Counted from the first letter of the stretch, positions 7,316-14,807 are shown. The stretch: DNA of 45,560 nt from Dactylosporangium sucinum (GCF_014647515.1 NZ_BMPI01000083.1:1-45560), one strand, 5' to 3'. Notes: generated from the letters alone by a model not told the origin. Program-made: numbers and translations.

Positions 7316-8434
7316 GTGACGGATACGGCGGCGAGGGCACGTTCTGTCGTGGCGGCGAATGCGGCGCGTATCGGCGTGGGGGCGCTGGCGGCGCGTTTGG
7401 GCACGGCGGCGGTCACGGCGGTTCTGCTGGTCGGGTGCGGCACAACGGACACCCCGGCGCCCTCGACCCCGACGGGCGGCCAGCAGCCCGGCCGCGCCGC
7501 GCAGAACGCCTCGCCGCTGGCCGGGCCGCCCGCTCCGGGCAACCCGCTGGTCGGCAGGCCGTTCTTCGTCGACGGCACCGGCCCGGCCGCCACCCAGGCG
7601 GCCCAGTGGGAGGCCGATCGCGCCGCCGACGCGGCCGAGCTGCGCAAGATCGCCGACCGCCCGGCGGCCCAGTGGATCGGCGGCGAGGGCGACGTGACGT
7701 CCAAGGTCGACGCCGTGGTCGGCCGGGCGGCCGCGAAGGGGCAACTACCGTTGCTGGTGGCGTACAACATCCCGCACCGCGACTGCGGCAACTTCAGCGC
7801 CGGCGGCGCGGGGTCATCGGACGAGTACCGCGCGTGGATCCATGCCTTCGCCGCGGGCGTGAAGGGTCGCCCGGTGATCGTGGTGCTGGAGCCGGACGCG
7901 GTGGCGCACGCGGTCGAGGGCTGCAACCAGGAGCCCGACCGCCTGGCCCTGCTGGCCGAGGCGGTCTCGGTCCTGAAGTCGACGGGCAAGGCCACCGTCT
8001 ACATCGACGCCGGCAACCCCAGGTGGATCACGGACGTGAAGCGCCTGGCCACGGCCCTGCAGCAGGCCGGCGTGGCGACGGCCGACGGCTTCGCCCTGAA
8101 CGTGGCGAACTTCATCACGACCACGGACAACGTGACCTACGGCAACGCGGTCTCGGACGCACTGGGCGGCAAGACCCACTTCGTCGTCGACACGAGCCGC
8201 AACGGCGCGGGCCCGGTCCCGGGCAACGGCGACATCAACGGCGGCCCGCGGTGGTGCAACCCGCCGGACCGCCTGCTGGGCCAGGCCCCGACGATCGAGA
8301 CGGGCCAGCCGCGCCTGGACGCTCTCCTGTGGGTGAAGCGCCCGGGAGAGTCGGACGGCGCCTGCCGGCCGGGCGAGCCCGAGGCGGGCGAGTGGTGGCC
8401 CGACTACGCCCTGTCGTTGGCCAAGCGCTCGTAA
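7316..8434 (+). CDS. GH6 cellulase-family lipoprotein, csl-locus type
   Basis: The 372-residue protein has an N-terminal export segment ending in the lipobox-like LLVGC near residue 42, a Pro/Thr-rich linker, then a GH6 domain from about residue 75. GH6 signatures are HRDCGNFSAGG (the conserved RDC aspartate), VIVVLEPDAVAH (the aspartate of the EPD motif is the catalytic acid) and WVKRPGESDG near the C-terminus. GH6 enzymes hydrolyse beta-1,4-glucan with inversion. Placed head-to-head with the CslA-like synthase, it probably trims or releases the nascent glucan rather than feeding on cellulose. The GTG at 7316 has no Shine-Dalgarno, but TAGTCT lies six bases upstream, suggesting a leaderless mRNA. 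Confidence 0.88.
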   Translation: MTDTAARARSVVAANAARIGVGALAARLGTAAVTAVLLVGCGTTDTPAPSTPTGGQQPGRAAQNASPLAGPPAPGNPLVGRPFFVDGTGPAATQAAQWEADRAADAAELRKIADRPAAQWIGGEGDVTSKVDAVVGRAAAKGQLPLLVAYNIPHRDCGNFSAGGAGSSDEYRAWIHAFAAGVKGRPVIVVLEPDAVAHAVEGCNQEPDRLALLAEAVSVLKSTGKATVYIDAGNPRWITDVKRLATALQQAGVATADGFALNVANFITTTDNVTYGNAVSDALGGKTHFVVDTSRNGAGPVPGNGDINGGPRWCNPPDRLLGQAPTIETGQPRLDALLWVKRPGESDGACRPGEPEAGEWWPDYALSLAKRS

Positions 8435-8507
8435 CCGAGCCCACTGGCCGCTCTCGACGAATATTGCGGATACGTCGCCCCACCGCGATGGCCGGCCGCC
8501 GGCTTCC

Positions 8508-8561
8508 GTGATCGATGGAGCCTTCTGGTCGCCATGGCAGCCAGAACTCTCCGTCGATCAC
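8508..8561. repeat. Intergenic palindrome, type 1 copy A
   Basis: Arms 8508-8528 and 8541-8561 are inverted repeats of 21 bases with three mismatches (outer core GTGATCGAyGGAG). The loop contains GGTCGCCATGGCAGCC. A relative with a different outer stem but the same loop core lies at 14808-14865. It occupies part of the 516-bp gap 8435-8950, where I see no gene. Confidence 0.75.
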
Positions 8562-8827
8562 GAGCCCCGGGCCCGGTCGCCGGCTCTATCGAAGCGTCAT
8601 GAGCGCGTCCGACGTCGACGGCTTCGCCCGGCTACCGTCAACGCCTGGGGGCGGCCCTCGCCGAGTACGGGCGGCGGGTCCGGCTCGTGGACTCCTCGCA
8701 GCCCTCTGCGCGACATGTCGGAAATGTCGCCCAAATCGGCGACCCTGCCGGCCGGCACCCGGCCTCGACCACGCTCAGCGTTGGGCTCCCGCGACCGGCG
8801 CCACCCGAGCCGGCGGAACAGCTTGAC

Positions 8828-8887
8828 GACGTTGGTCGATCTACCCTCGGGTTTCATGATCGAGATGAGGGTAGATCGACCAACGTC
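8828..8887. repeat. Intergenic palindrome, type 2 copy A
   Basis: This is a perfect 21-bp inverted repeat (8828-8848 and 8867-8887, core GTTGGTCGATCTACCC) around an 18-base loop. The same arms recur at 14982-15043 with a different loop. In both places the type 2 palindrome lies downstream of a type 1 palindrome, 266 bp away here. The sequence between the two palindromes holds nothing I can name. Confidence 0.8.
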
Positions 8888-8914
8888 AAACAGGAGCCGG
8901 CCCCCACGACATAG

Positions 8915-8950
8915 TGTACAGATGTACATAGCGAGTGTACGTTTGTACAC
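8915..8950 (+). promoter_or_regulatory. Leaderless promoter with two TetR-type operators
   Basis: Two palindromes are built from the same GTAC core: TGTACA-GA-TGTACA (8915-8928) and GTGTAC-GTTT-GTACAC (8935-8950). The second ends at the base before the ATG at 8951. TACGTT (8938-8943) is a plausible -10, seven bases before the start, with TGTACA (8915-8920) as a weak -35 at 17-bp spacing. Binding at either palindrome would block the promoter. The TetR protein at 9512-10156 in the same operon is the likely ligand-responsive repressor. Confidence 0.7.
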
Positions 8951-9511
8951 ATGACCGAGAAGAGCATGCGTGAGCGGATGCTGGCCGGGGAGCTCTACAT
9001 CGCCGACGATCCCGAGCTGCACCGGGACTCGGTGCGCGCCCAGCGGCTCACGCACCGGATCAACACCACCGATCCGGGCGACCACCAGGAGCTGCTCAAA
9101 CTCTACGCCGAGCTGTTCGGGGCCTTCGGCGAAGGCAGCTGGGTGCGGCCGCCGATCCAGTGCGACTACGGGTACCAGACGAGCATCGGCGCCCGCAGCT
9201 TCGCCAACTGGGGCCTGATCAGCCTCGACGTCGCCACCGTGACGATCGGCGACGACGTGCAGATCGGGCCCAACGTGCAGCTGCTCACGGCCACCCACCC
9301 GCTCGAGCCCGGGCCGCGGCGGGACAAGTGGGAGGCCGCGCAGCCCATCGTCATCGGCGACAACGTGTGGCTCGGCGGCGGGGTCATCGTCGGCCCGGGA
9401 GTCACCATCGGGGAGAACACCGTCGTCGGGGCCGGGGCGGTCGTCGTCAAGGACCTGCCGGCCAACGTGGTCGCCGTCGGCTCGCCGGCCCGCGTGATCC
9501 GCGAGCTGTAG
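8951..9511 (+). CDS. Maltose/galactoside-type O-acetyltransferase (left-handed beta helix)
   Basis: The 186-residue protein matches the sugar O-acetyltransferases (Maa/LacA family). The N-terminal helical cap is MRERMLAGELYIADDPEL. It is followed by hexapeptide repeats (VTIGDDVQIGPNVQLLTATHP, IVIGDNVWLGGGVIVGPGVTIGENTVVGAGAVV). The catalytic histidine is in the TATHP motif, and the C-terminus VAVGSPARVIREL is typical. These enzymes transfer acetyl from acetyl-CoA to a sugar hydroxyl in the cytosol. It is first in an operon with a TetR regulator and an MFS permease, so it may detoxify or tag a sugar-like compound. The leaderless ATG at 8951 abuts the operator. Confidence 0.9.
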   Translation: MTEKSMRERMLAGELYIADDPELHRDSVRAQRLTHRINTTDPGDHQELLKLYAELFGAFGEGSWVRPPIQCDYGYQTSIGARSFANWGLISLDVATVTIGDDVQIGPNVQLLTATHPLEPGPRRDKWEAAQPIVIGDNVWLGGGVIVGPGVTIGENTVVGAGAVVVKDLPANVVAVGSPARVIREL

Positions 9512-10156
9512 GTGCGCCGAAGCGAGCACGACCGCGAAGCGGCGACGCGCGAGCCCGACCGCAAGGACCGCATCGTCGACGCGGCGACGCGCGAGCCCGA
9601 CCGCAAGCGGCCCCGGCGGCACGACCCCGACCGCAAGGACCGCATCGTCGACGCGGCGATCGAGGTCATCGCCGAGCACGGCGTCGCCGGGACCACCCAC
9701 CGGCTGATCGCGGCCGCGGCGGACGTGCCGCTGGGGTCGCTCACCTACCACTTCAGCAGCCTCGACGACCTGCGCGCCCAGGCCTTCGCCAAGTACGCCC
9801 AACGGATGTCGGCCGTCTACGCGGCGCACTTCGACGCGGTCGAGACGCACGAGCAGTTCGTCGAGGCGGTCACCGATCTCATCAACGGCGACGCCGGGGC
9901 CGACAACCGTGAGTGGGCCGTCGCCTACGAGTTGTACCTCGCCGCCCTCCGCGAACCATCCCTCCGCGACGTCACCGAGCACTGGATGCGCACCAGCCGC
10001 TCCGTCCTCGAACGGTTCGTCGACCCGACCACCGCCCGTGGCGTCGACGCGCTCATCGAGGGGCTCGTGATGCACAAGACCCTGTCCACCTCGCCGGTGT
10101 CGCGGGAGCAGATCCGCGCCATCGTCGCCCGCACCATTGGGGAACCGCCGCAGTGA
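9512..10156 (+). CDS. TetR-family repressor with a duplicated N-terminal segment
   Basis: The 214-residue protein has a TetR helix-turn-helix at about residues 45-90 (RIVDAAIEVIAEHGVAGTTHRLIAAAADVPLGSLTYHF) and an all-helical ligand-binding half (FDAVETHEQFVEAVTDLI and onward). The first 45 residues are unusual: the entry to helix 1 (DRKDRIVDAA) appears twice and REPDRK twice, because of short DNA duplications at 9539-9659. The GTG at 9512 directly follows the stop of the acetyltransferase gene. The native start may lie within the duplicated region. It probably represses the promoter at 8915-8950. The family is certain, the extended N-terminus is doubtful. Confidence 0.85.
   Translation: MRRSEHDREAATREPDRKDRIVDAATREPDRKRPRRHDPDRKDRIVDAAIEVIAEHGVAGTTHRLIAAAADVPLGSLTYHFSSLDDLRAQAFAKYAQRMSAVYAAHFDAVETHEQFVEAVTDLINGDAGADNREWAVAYELYLAALREPSLRDVTEHWMRTSRSVLERFVDPTTARGVDALIEGLVMHKTLSTSPVSREQIRAIVARTIGEPPQ
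9539..9659. repeat. Short tandem duplications in the 5' end of the TetR gene
   Basis: A 27-bp sequence occurs at 9539-9565 and 9581-9607 (period 42). A 34-bp sequence occurs at 9554-9587 and 9626-9659 (period 72). Both periods are multiples of three, so the frame is kept. The last copy forms the start of the real helix-turn-helix domain. Confidence 0.85.
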
Positions 10157-11355
10157 CCACCGCCCTCGACCGGCCGACCGGCCAGGAGCTCCGCGGCGCG
10201 ACCCGCGCCACCTATGCCGCCTTCATCTGGGCCGGCGTCGCCATGGCCAGCTGGGCCACCCGCATCCCGCAGGTCCGTGACGAGCTGGGGCTCGGGCCCT
10301 CGCAGCTCGGCCTGGTGCTGCTCGCGATCGCCGGCGGCTCGATCACGTCGCTCGTGCTGTCCGGCCAGCTCGTTGCCCGGCTCGGCTCGCGCCGCACGGT
10401 GACCGCGATGGCCGCCGTGCTCGCGGTCGCGCTGAGCGTGGTCGGCGCCGGGTACCACCTCGGCGTCGCGCCCGTCGTCGCCGGCCTGTTCCTCTTCGGG
10501 TTCGCCAACGGCGCCTGGGACGTGGCCATGAACGTCCAGGGCGCGGTGGTCGAGCAGGGCCTCGGCCGGTCGATCATGCCGCGCTTCCATGCCGGATACA
10601 GCGTCGGTACCGTCGCCGGCGCGCTCCTCGGCACCGCGGCGGTCGCGCTGCACGTGCCGGTGACGCTCCACCTCATCGTGATCGCCCTCGTCGCCGGGGC
10701 ATCCACCGCGTTCACGGTCCGCCGGTTCATCCCCGACGGTCCCTCGGAGCAGTCCGGTACGACGAACGGCAGCACCCTGCGCTTCTGGACCGAGACCCGC
10801 ACCCTGCTCGTCGGCGTCTTCGTCCTCGCGTTCGCGTTCGCCGAGGGCGCCGGCATCGACTGGATCGCGGTCGCCGTCATCGACGACCACCAGGCTCCGG
10901 CCGCGGTCAGCACGCTCACGTTCGCGGTGTTCCTGTCCGCGATGACGGCCGGGCGCTGGTTCGGCCCGGCCCTGCTCGACCGGTTCGGCCGGGTGGCCGT
11001 CGTCCGCACCCTCGCCGCGATCAGCCTGGCCGGCCTGCTGCTGTTCGTGTTCGGCCCGTCGACGCCGGTGGCGTTCGTGGGCGCGCTGCTGTGGGGTACC
11101 GGGGCGTCGCTGGGCTTCCCGGTCGGCATGAGCGCGGCCTCGGACGACCCGAAGTTCGCGGCGCCGCGGGTGAGCGTGGTGGCGTCGATCGGGTACTGCG
11201 CGTTCCTGGGCGGGCCGCCGCTCATCGGCTTCCTGGGCGACCACCTCAGCGTCGCCCGCGCGCTCATCGCGGTGGCCGTCGTGCTGGGCGTCGCGACGCT
11301 GGTCGCGGGGGCGATCCGGCCGCTGCCGCAGCCCGCCGAACCCGCGGAGGCCTGA
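10153..11355 (+). CDS. MFS transporter, YbjJ/fucose-permease-like
   Basis: The 400-residue membrane protein has about twelve transmembrane helices in two halves. The GTG at 10153 overlaps the TetR stop (GTGA). Sequence cues are YAAFIWAGVAMASWATRIPQV in helix 1, LVARLGSRRTV in the helix 2-3 loop, FLFGFANGAWDVAMNVQG in helix 4, FHAGYSVGTVAGALLG in helix 5 and EGAGIDWIAV at the start of the second half. These resemble the YbjJ-like and sugar-permease branch of MFS. It is likely a proton-driven exporter or importer in the cytoplasmic membrane. The TetR-MFS coupling more often marks export, and the acetyltransferase in the operon may modify the substrate. Confidence 0.88.
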   Translation: MTTALDRPTGQELRGATRATYAAFIWAGVAMASWATRIPQVRDELGLGPSQLGLVLLAIAGGSITSLVLSGQLVARLGSRRTVTAMAAVLAVALSVVGAGYHLGVAPVVAGLFLFGFANGAWDVAMNVQGAVVEQGLGRSIMPRFHAGYSVGTVAGALLGTAAVALHVPVTLHLIVIALVAGASTAFTVRRFIPDGPSEQSGTTNGSTLRFWTETRTLLVGVFVLAFAFAEGAGIDWIAVAVIDDHQAPAAVSTLTFAVFLSAMTAGRWFGPALLDRFGRVAVVRTLAAISLAGLLLFVFGPSTPVAFVGALLWGTGASLGFPVGMSAASDDPKFAAPRVSVVASIGYCAFLGGPPLIGFLGDHLSVARALIAVAVVLGVATLVAGAIRPLPQPAEPAEA

Positions 11356-11368
11356 CCCCGGGATGCCG

Positions 11369-11409
11369 TCGATCGGGGCCGCGCGGATACTTGACGCGGT
11401 CCCGATCGA
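11369..11409. terminator. Strong hairpin after the MFS operon
   Basis: Arms CGATCGGGgCCGCG (11370-11383) and its complement (11395-11408) pair with one mismatch around an 11-base loop, with one further pair at 11369/11409. There is no T-tract. It lies 14 bp after the MFS stop and just before the next gene's Shine-Dalgarno, so it may terminate the operon or act in the next leader. Confidence 0.5.
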
Positions 11410-11426
11410 TGGAGGAAGACCCCGAA

Positions 11427-11510
11427 ATGACCGGTCCGGAGCGGAGCGGAGGGGCCGGGCATCATAGGCACAGCCTGGAGGTCAGGCGACCGGAGCGAAG
11501 CGGAGGGCGA
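11427..11510 (+). repeat. 'CCGGAGCGAAGCGGAGG' start-codon repeat, copy 1
   Basis: The element begins with ATGACCGGTCCGGAGC, forms a short inverted repeat (GACCGGTCC with GGGGCCGG), and has a second CGGAGCGAAGCG exactly 64 bases after the ATG. The same layout with the same 64-base offset occurs at 45485-45560. Read in frame it codes MTGPERSGGAGHH to RRPERSGGR at the N-terminus of an unrelated protein. Confidence 0.8.
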
Positions 11511-12407
11511 ATGACCGGAGATGACGGCGACACCAGCCGGCTTCGTACCGGGCGATGGCTTCCCGAGCCGGCCGTCCACACCCCGGAGGCCGATTCAGGA
11601 CAGACCGCCGAGATGCCTGTGGCGGACGAGGTCACGTTCACGGCCGGACGAGCCACGGTCGGCGCGGCTCCCGGCACACAAAACACACCAAATGCGCCGG
11701 CGATCGCTGACACCACCGAGCTGGGCATCGTCACGCTGCCCGAGCCGGAGCCGCTGGCCGAGCCGCGCCACCGCCGCTGGCCGGTCTTCCTGGTCGCCGC
11801 CGTGGTGACGCTCGCGGTGGTCGTCTCCGTCGGCTGGTTCCTGCGGCCCGGCCCGCCGGACGAGCGGGCCGACCGAGGAGCGCCCGAGGGCGACGTCGTG
11901 CCGGCCATCGTCCCGAGCGCGACGGGGTCCCCGAGCCGGAGCAGCCCCCGGGCGAGCCGATCGTCGTCCCGCTCACCCTCGCCGAGCAAGACGGCCCCGG
12001 CCTCGCGGGCGGCGTTCCAGTCGGTCGCGATCGAGGCCGAGTCGGGCAGCCTGGGCGGCGGCGCCGCGGTCGACACCTACATGGGCGCGTCCGGCGGGCG
12101 GGTCGTGCACAACCTCGGCCGCTCGAAGAACCGCACCGGCACGCTGTCGTTCACGGTGACGGTGCCGGACGCCGGCCCGTACGCGGTGACGTTGTACGTC
12201 GCGCTCGACGGCCTGAACGGCTCGCGGGACGCCGTGCTGACTGTCGGGGGCGGCAGCGGTACCACCGTGTCCACCAACGCGGGACTGAGCTGCTGCACCA
12301 GCGCCACCGTCCAGCTGACCCTGACCAAGGGTGCCAACACGGTGACGATCAGCAACCCCGAGGCCCTCGCCCCGTCGGTGGACCGGATCGTCGTCAGCGC
12401 CCCGTAG
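11427..12407 (+). CDS. Membrane-anchored protein with C-terminal carbohydrate-binding-like domain
   Basis: The 326-residue protein has a cytoplasmic part of about 120 residues, one transmembrane helix near 120-142 (WPVFLVAAVVTLAVVVSVGWFL), a Ser/Arg/Pro-rich linker, and a C-terminal domain of about 130 residues starting at QSVAIEAESGSLGGGAAV. That domain has the AEAE-like opening, GRVVHNLG and GPYAVTLYVAL features of CBM6/CBM35-type beta-sandwiches, and ends VDRIVVSAP as many do. The domain should face outward and bind a sugar polymer. The first 28 codons come from the repeat at 11427-11510; an ATG at 11511 with GGAGG upstream could be the ancestral start. The convergent rnhA gene overlaps the 3' end by 14 bp. 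Confidence 0.7.
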   Translation: MTGPERSGGAGHHRHSLEVRRPERSGGRMTGDDGDTSRLRTGRWLPEPAVHTPEADSGQTAEMPVADEVTFTAGRATVGAAPGTQNTPNAPAIADTTELGIVTLPEPEPLAEPRHRRWPVFLVAAVVTLAVVVSVGWFLRPGPPDERADRGAPEGDVVPAIVPSATGSPSRSSPRASRSSSRSPSPSKTAPASRAAFQSVAIEAESGSLGGGAAVDTYMGASGGRVVHNLGRSKNRTGTLSFTVTVPDAGPYAVTLYVALDGLNGSRDAVLTVGGGSGTTVSTNAGLSCCTSATVQLTLTKGANTVTISNPEALAPSVDRIVVSAP

Positions 12408-12861
12408 CCCGGACCTCGGCCAGGGCCTCGCGCATGCCCTGGGCGGCCAGCCGGTCGGCGCGCTCGTTCTCCGGGTGGCCGGCGTGCCCCTTCACCCAGT
12501 GCCACTCGACGGTGTGGCGGGCGCAGGCCTCCTCCAGGCGCTGCCAGAGATCCACGTTCTTGACCGGTTGCTTGCCCGCGGTCTGCCAGCCGTTGCGCTT
12601 CCAGCGGGGCAGCCAGGACATGATGCCGTTGCGGACGTAGGAGCTGTCGGTGTACAGCCGGACCACCACCGGACGGGTGAGCGTCTCCAGCGCCCGGATC
12701 GGCGCCATCAGCTCCATCCGGTTGTTCGTCGTCGGCGTGGCCTCGCCGCCGCACAGCTCGCGCTCGCGGTCCCCGTAGCGCAGCAGGGCACCCCAGCCGC
12801 CGGGGCCGGGGTTCCCGCTGCATGCGCCGTCCGTGTAGATCTCGACCACCGTCACCGTCAT
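12394..12861 (-). CDS. rnhA: Ribonuclease HI
   Basis: The 155-residue protein cleaves the RNA strand of RNA-DNA hybrids in the cytosol. All four carboxylates of the RNase H active site are visible: D11 in YTDGACSGNPG, E50 in NNRMEL, D72 in YTDSSYV and D136 in NERADRLA, plus H126 in VKGHAG. Length matches E. coli RnhA (155). The ATG at 12861 overlaps the stop of the upstream GH64 gene by four bases (ATGA), so translation may be coupled to a secreted glucanase gene, an odd partnership. The alternative reading is simple gene packing with an independent promoter inside the glucanase gene. Confidence 0.97.
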   Translation of the reverse strand: MTVTVVEIYTDGACSGNPGPGGWGALLRYGDRERELCGGEATPTTNNRMELMAPIRALETLTRPVVVRLYTDSSYVRNGIMSWLPRWKRNGWQTAGKQPVKNVDLWQRLEEACARHTVEWHWVKGHAGHPENERADRLAAQGMREALAEVRATGR

Positions 12862-14456
12862 GACGCTATAGCGTGCCACTTCTGGTTCGCGCCGCCCGTG
12901 CACTCCCACAGAACCAGCACCGCGTCGTTGTCCGGGTTCCAGCCGGCGATGTCGACGCACTTGTTCGCCTGCGGGTTGACCAGGTCGCCCGCCGCGCTGA
13001 GGACGAACTGCTGGGCCGGGTTGCCGCTGCAGTTGGCGATCTGGATGGCCGCACCGTTGGCGGTCGAGCCCCAGGCCACGTCCATGCACTTGTTGTTCTC
13101 GGTGCGCAGGGTGCCGCCGGTGAAGGTCCAGCGCTGGTTGCTGCCGCCGTGGCAGTCCCAGACGATGAGCCGCTGGCCGTCGGCGAAGTTCCAGTTGGGC
13201 ACGTCGATACACTTGCCGTGCCAGTTGGTGGCCAGCATCGCGGTGGACGGCCCCGCCGTCGTTCCGAACGGTGACAGCGTGATCCCGGCCGAGCGCGGGT
13301 CGCCGTGGTGGACCAGCGACTCCTGGTTCTGGACGTCGTCGAACGCGAATCCGTATGCCTTGCCGTCCGCCATGTTCGCGTGGATCACCCGCGAGTAGTG
13401 GTTGGTCAGCGCGCTCTTGTAGAAGTCGGCGGGTCCGCCGCCGGGCTGCGTGTCGATGGTGCCGAGCGTGCCGCGGTGCAGCGCCGCGCAGAGCGAGCGG
13501 GCGATGGGCCCGACGACCTGGTCGTTGGGGGCGGCCAGCGCGCCGTCGCAGCCCCAGACGTTCGCGGTCGACGGCTTGGCGAACGAGGCGACCTGCTGTC
13601 CCGACGAGTTCGTGAAGACCATGGTGTTCCCGGTGGTACGGCCGAAGTAGCGCACGTCCGGCCGGTCCCCGAACGGCACGACGGTGAGCGTCTTGGTGGT
13701 GTAGGCGTTCCAGGCGCTCGTGATGTAGGGGTCGAGGTATGTCGGGCTGAACAACCCGGCGTCGGCCGCCTTGCCGGGCGCGAGCACGCGCAGCACCGTG
13801 CCGTCGCCCCGCGTGACGACGGTGTTGCCCCAGCCGGCCTGCCCCTTGAGCCCGTCGATCACCTTCTGCCGGCCGCCGTTGACCAGCTCGCCGGTCTTCT
13901 GCACGGTGCCGTCGGCGCCGGTCACCGACACCGAGTGCGGCACGGCGAACATGTCCACCTGCGAGCTGTTGAGCCACAGGCCGGCGTCGTTGTACGTGAA
14001 CTCGCTCCAGTCGAAGAGGATGTCGTGGTTGGGGTCGCCCGCCGCCCACGGGGCCGGCTGCACGAGCCCGTCGGGGGTGTTGAAGAACTTGAGCTTCTGG
14101 CCGAGCGACATGTACACCCGGCCGGACATCCCGCGGGGCAACTGGACGGTGACGCTGCCGCCGTTGCCGGGCCCGCTGATCGCGACGTCGGGCGACGGCG
14201 TGGGCGGGTTCCCGCCGGCCGGCCAGTTCGTGAACGTGCCGCCCGCGTCGGCGTACCCGAGGCGGCCGGTGGTAAGGTTGACCGCGATCACGTAGAGGTA
14301 GACCGCTTCCGAGCGGCCGGTGTTGTTCGCGACCGTGAACGGCAGCCGGCTGGGGCCGACCGCCTCGGCGCCGGGCATCGCGGCGATGCCGACGGGCACG
14401 GCAACGGCAAGGGCGGCGAGCCCGCCCAGCAGCTTCGTCTTCGTCCGATTCCGCAC
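12858..14456 (-). CDS. Secreted GH64 beta-1,3-glucanase with C-terminal ricin-type lectin domain
   Basis: The 532-residue protein has a signal peptide (TKTKLLGGLAALAVAVPVGIAA, cleaved around AEA at 33). A GH64 domain covers about residues 35-390: LPFTVANNTGRSEAVYLYVI, LPRGMSGRVYMSLGQKLKFF, WSEFTYND, VDMFAVPHSVSV, and FAFDDVQNQESLVHHGDP near its end. A ricin B/CBM13 trefoil follows (about 400-532) with repeated CID/CMD/CVDI and QRW/QQF/QKW motifs. GH64 enzymes are laminaripentaose-producing beta-1,3-glucanases active on fungal walls and callose. The GTG at 14456 has GGAAGGA six bases upstream; a longer ATG start at 14495 would add repeat-encoded residues. The palindrome GAGAGCGCTCTC 50 bp upstream suggests sugar-responsive LacI-family control. 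Confidence 0.9.
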   Translation of the reverse strand: MRNRTKTKLLGGLAALAVAVPVGIAAMPGAEAVGPSRLPFTVANNTGRSEAVYLYVIAVNLTTGRLGYADAGGTFTNWPAGGNPPTPSPDVAISGPGNGGSVTVQLPRGMSGRVYMSLGQKLKFFNTPDGLVQPAPWAAGDPNHDILFDWSEFTYNDAGLWLNSSQVDMFAVPHSVSVTGADGTVQKTGELVNGGRQKVIDGLKGQAGWGNTVVTRGDGTVLRVLAPGKAADAGLFSPTYLDPYITSAWNAYTTKTLTVVPFGDRPDVRYFGRTTGNTMVFTNSSGQQVASFAKPSTANVWGCDGALAAPNDQVVGPIARSLCAALHRGTLGTIDTQPGGGPADFYKSALTNHYSRVIHANMADGKAYGFAFDDVQNQESLVHHGDPRSAGITLSPFGTTAGPSTAMLATNWHGKCIDVPNWNFADGQRLIVWDCHGGSNQRWTFTGGTLRTENNKCMDVAWGSTANGAAIQIANCSGNPAQQFVLSAAGDLVNPQANKCVDIAGWNPDNDAVLVLWECTGGANQKWHAIAS

Positions 14457-14469
14457 GGTGGTTCCTTCC

Positions 14470-14504
14470 ACGGTCGTTTCCCCGGTCGTTTCCACGGTCG
14501 TTCG
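14470..14504. repeat. Three 12-bp direct repeats upstream of the glucanase gene
   Basis: Units (a/c)CGGTCGTTTCC at 14470, 14482 and 14494 lie between the glucanase start and the LacI-type palindrome at 14506. They are in the untranslated leader if the gene starts at 14456. They may be a regulatory array or chance low-complexity sequence. Confidence 0.6.
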
Positions 14505-14505
14505 T

Positions 14506-14517
14506 GAGAGCGCTCTC
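14506..14517. promoter_or_regulatory. LacI/CebR-type operator upstream of the GH64 gene
   Basis: The perfect palindrome GAGAGCGCTCTC resembles the CebR box of Streptomyces (TGGGAGCGCTCCCA) and related LacI-family operators. Its location 50 bp upstream of the glucanase start fits repression relieved by oligosaccharides. The rest of the 737-bp gap 14457-15193 holds two palindromic elements listed separately and no gene I can support. Confidence 0.6.
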
Positions 14518-14807
14518 GGGAGCGTGCGGGCCGACCGGCAGGGTGGTCAACACATTCACGCAGAACCAAACGGATTGTTAAGTCTCCATTGAGCCTGGGC
14601 TTCGCAAACCGTACGTACGTCTTGTCGGACCGCCGCGTGCGCACCCGCGCCCGCCTGCACTCGGTCGCCAACCCAGGGATCCGGTTCACCCCGCGCCGGC
14701 GCGGCCCAGGGCGAGGCGTAGGCCGCCTCGGGCGCGGCCGAGAAGGCCGAAATATCATGTTTCGCGGCCGGAGAACGCCGACTGGCCGGCCGCTCGCGGC
14801 GTCGCGC

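Noticed and set aside
8508..8954. Several open frames in the 8435-8950 gap
   Set aside because: They run through the palindromes and show no domain or start signal; I treat the gap as noncoding.
11427..11510. Possible CRISPR-like repeat because of recurring CGGAGCGAAGCGG units
   Set aside because: There are only two units with unequal surroundings and no spacers or cas genes; it is a dispersed element.
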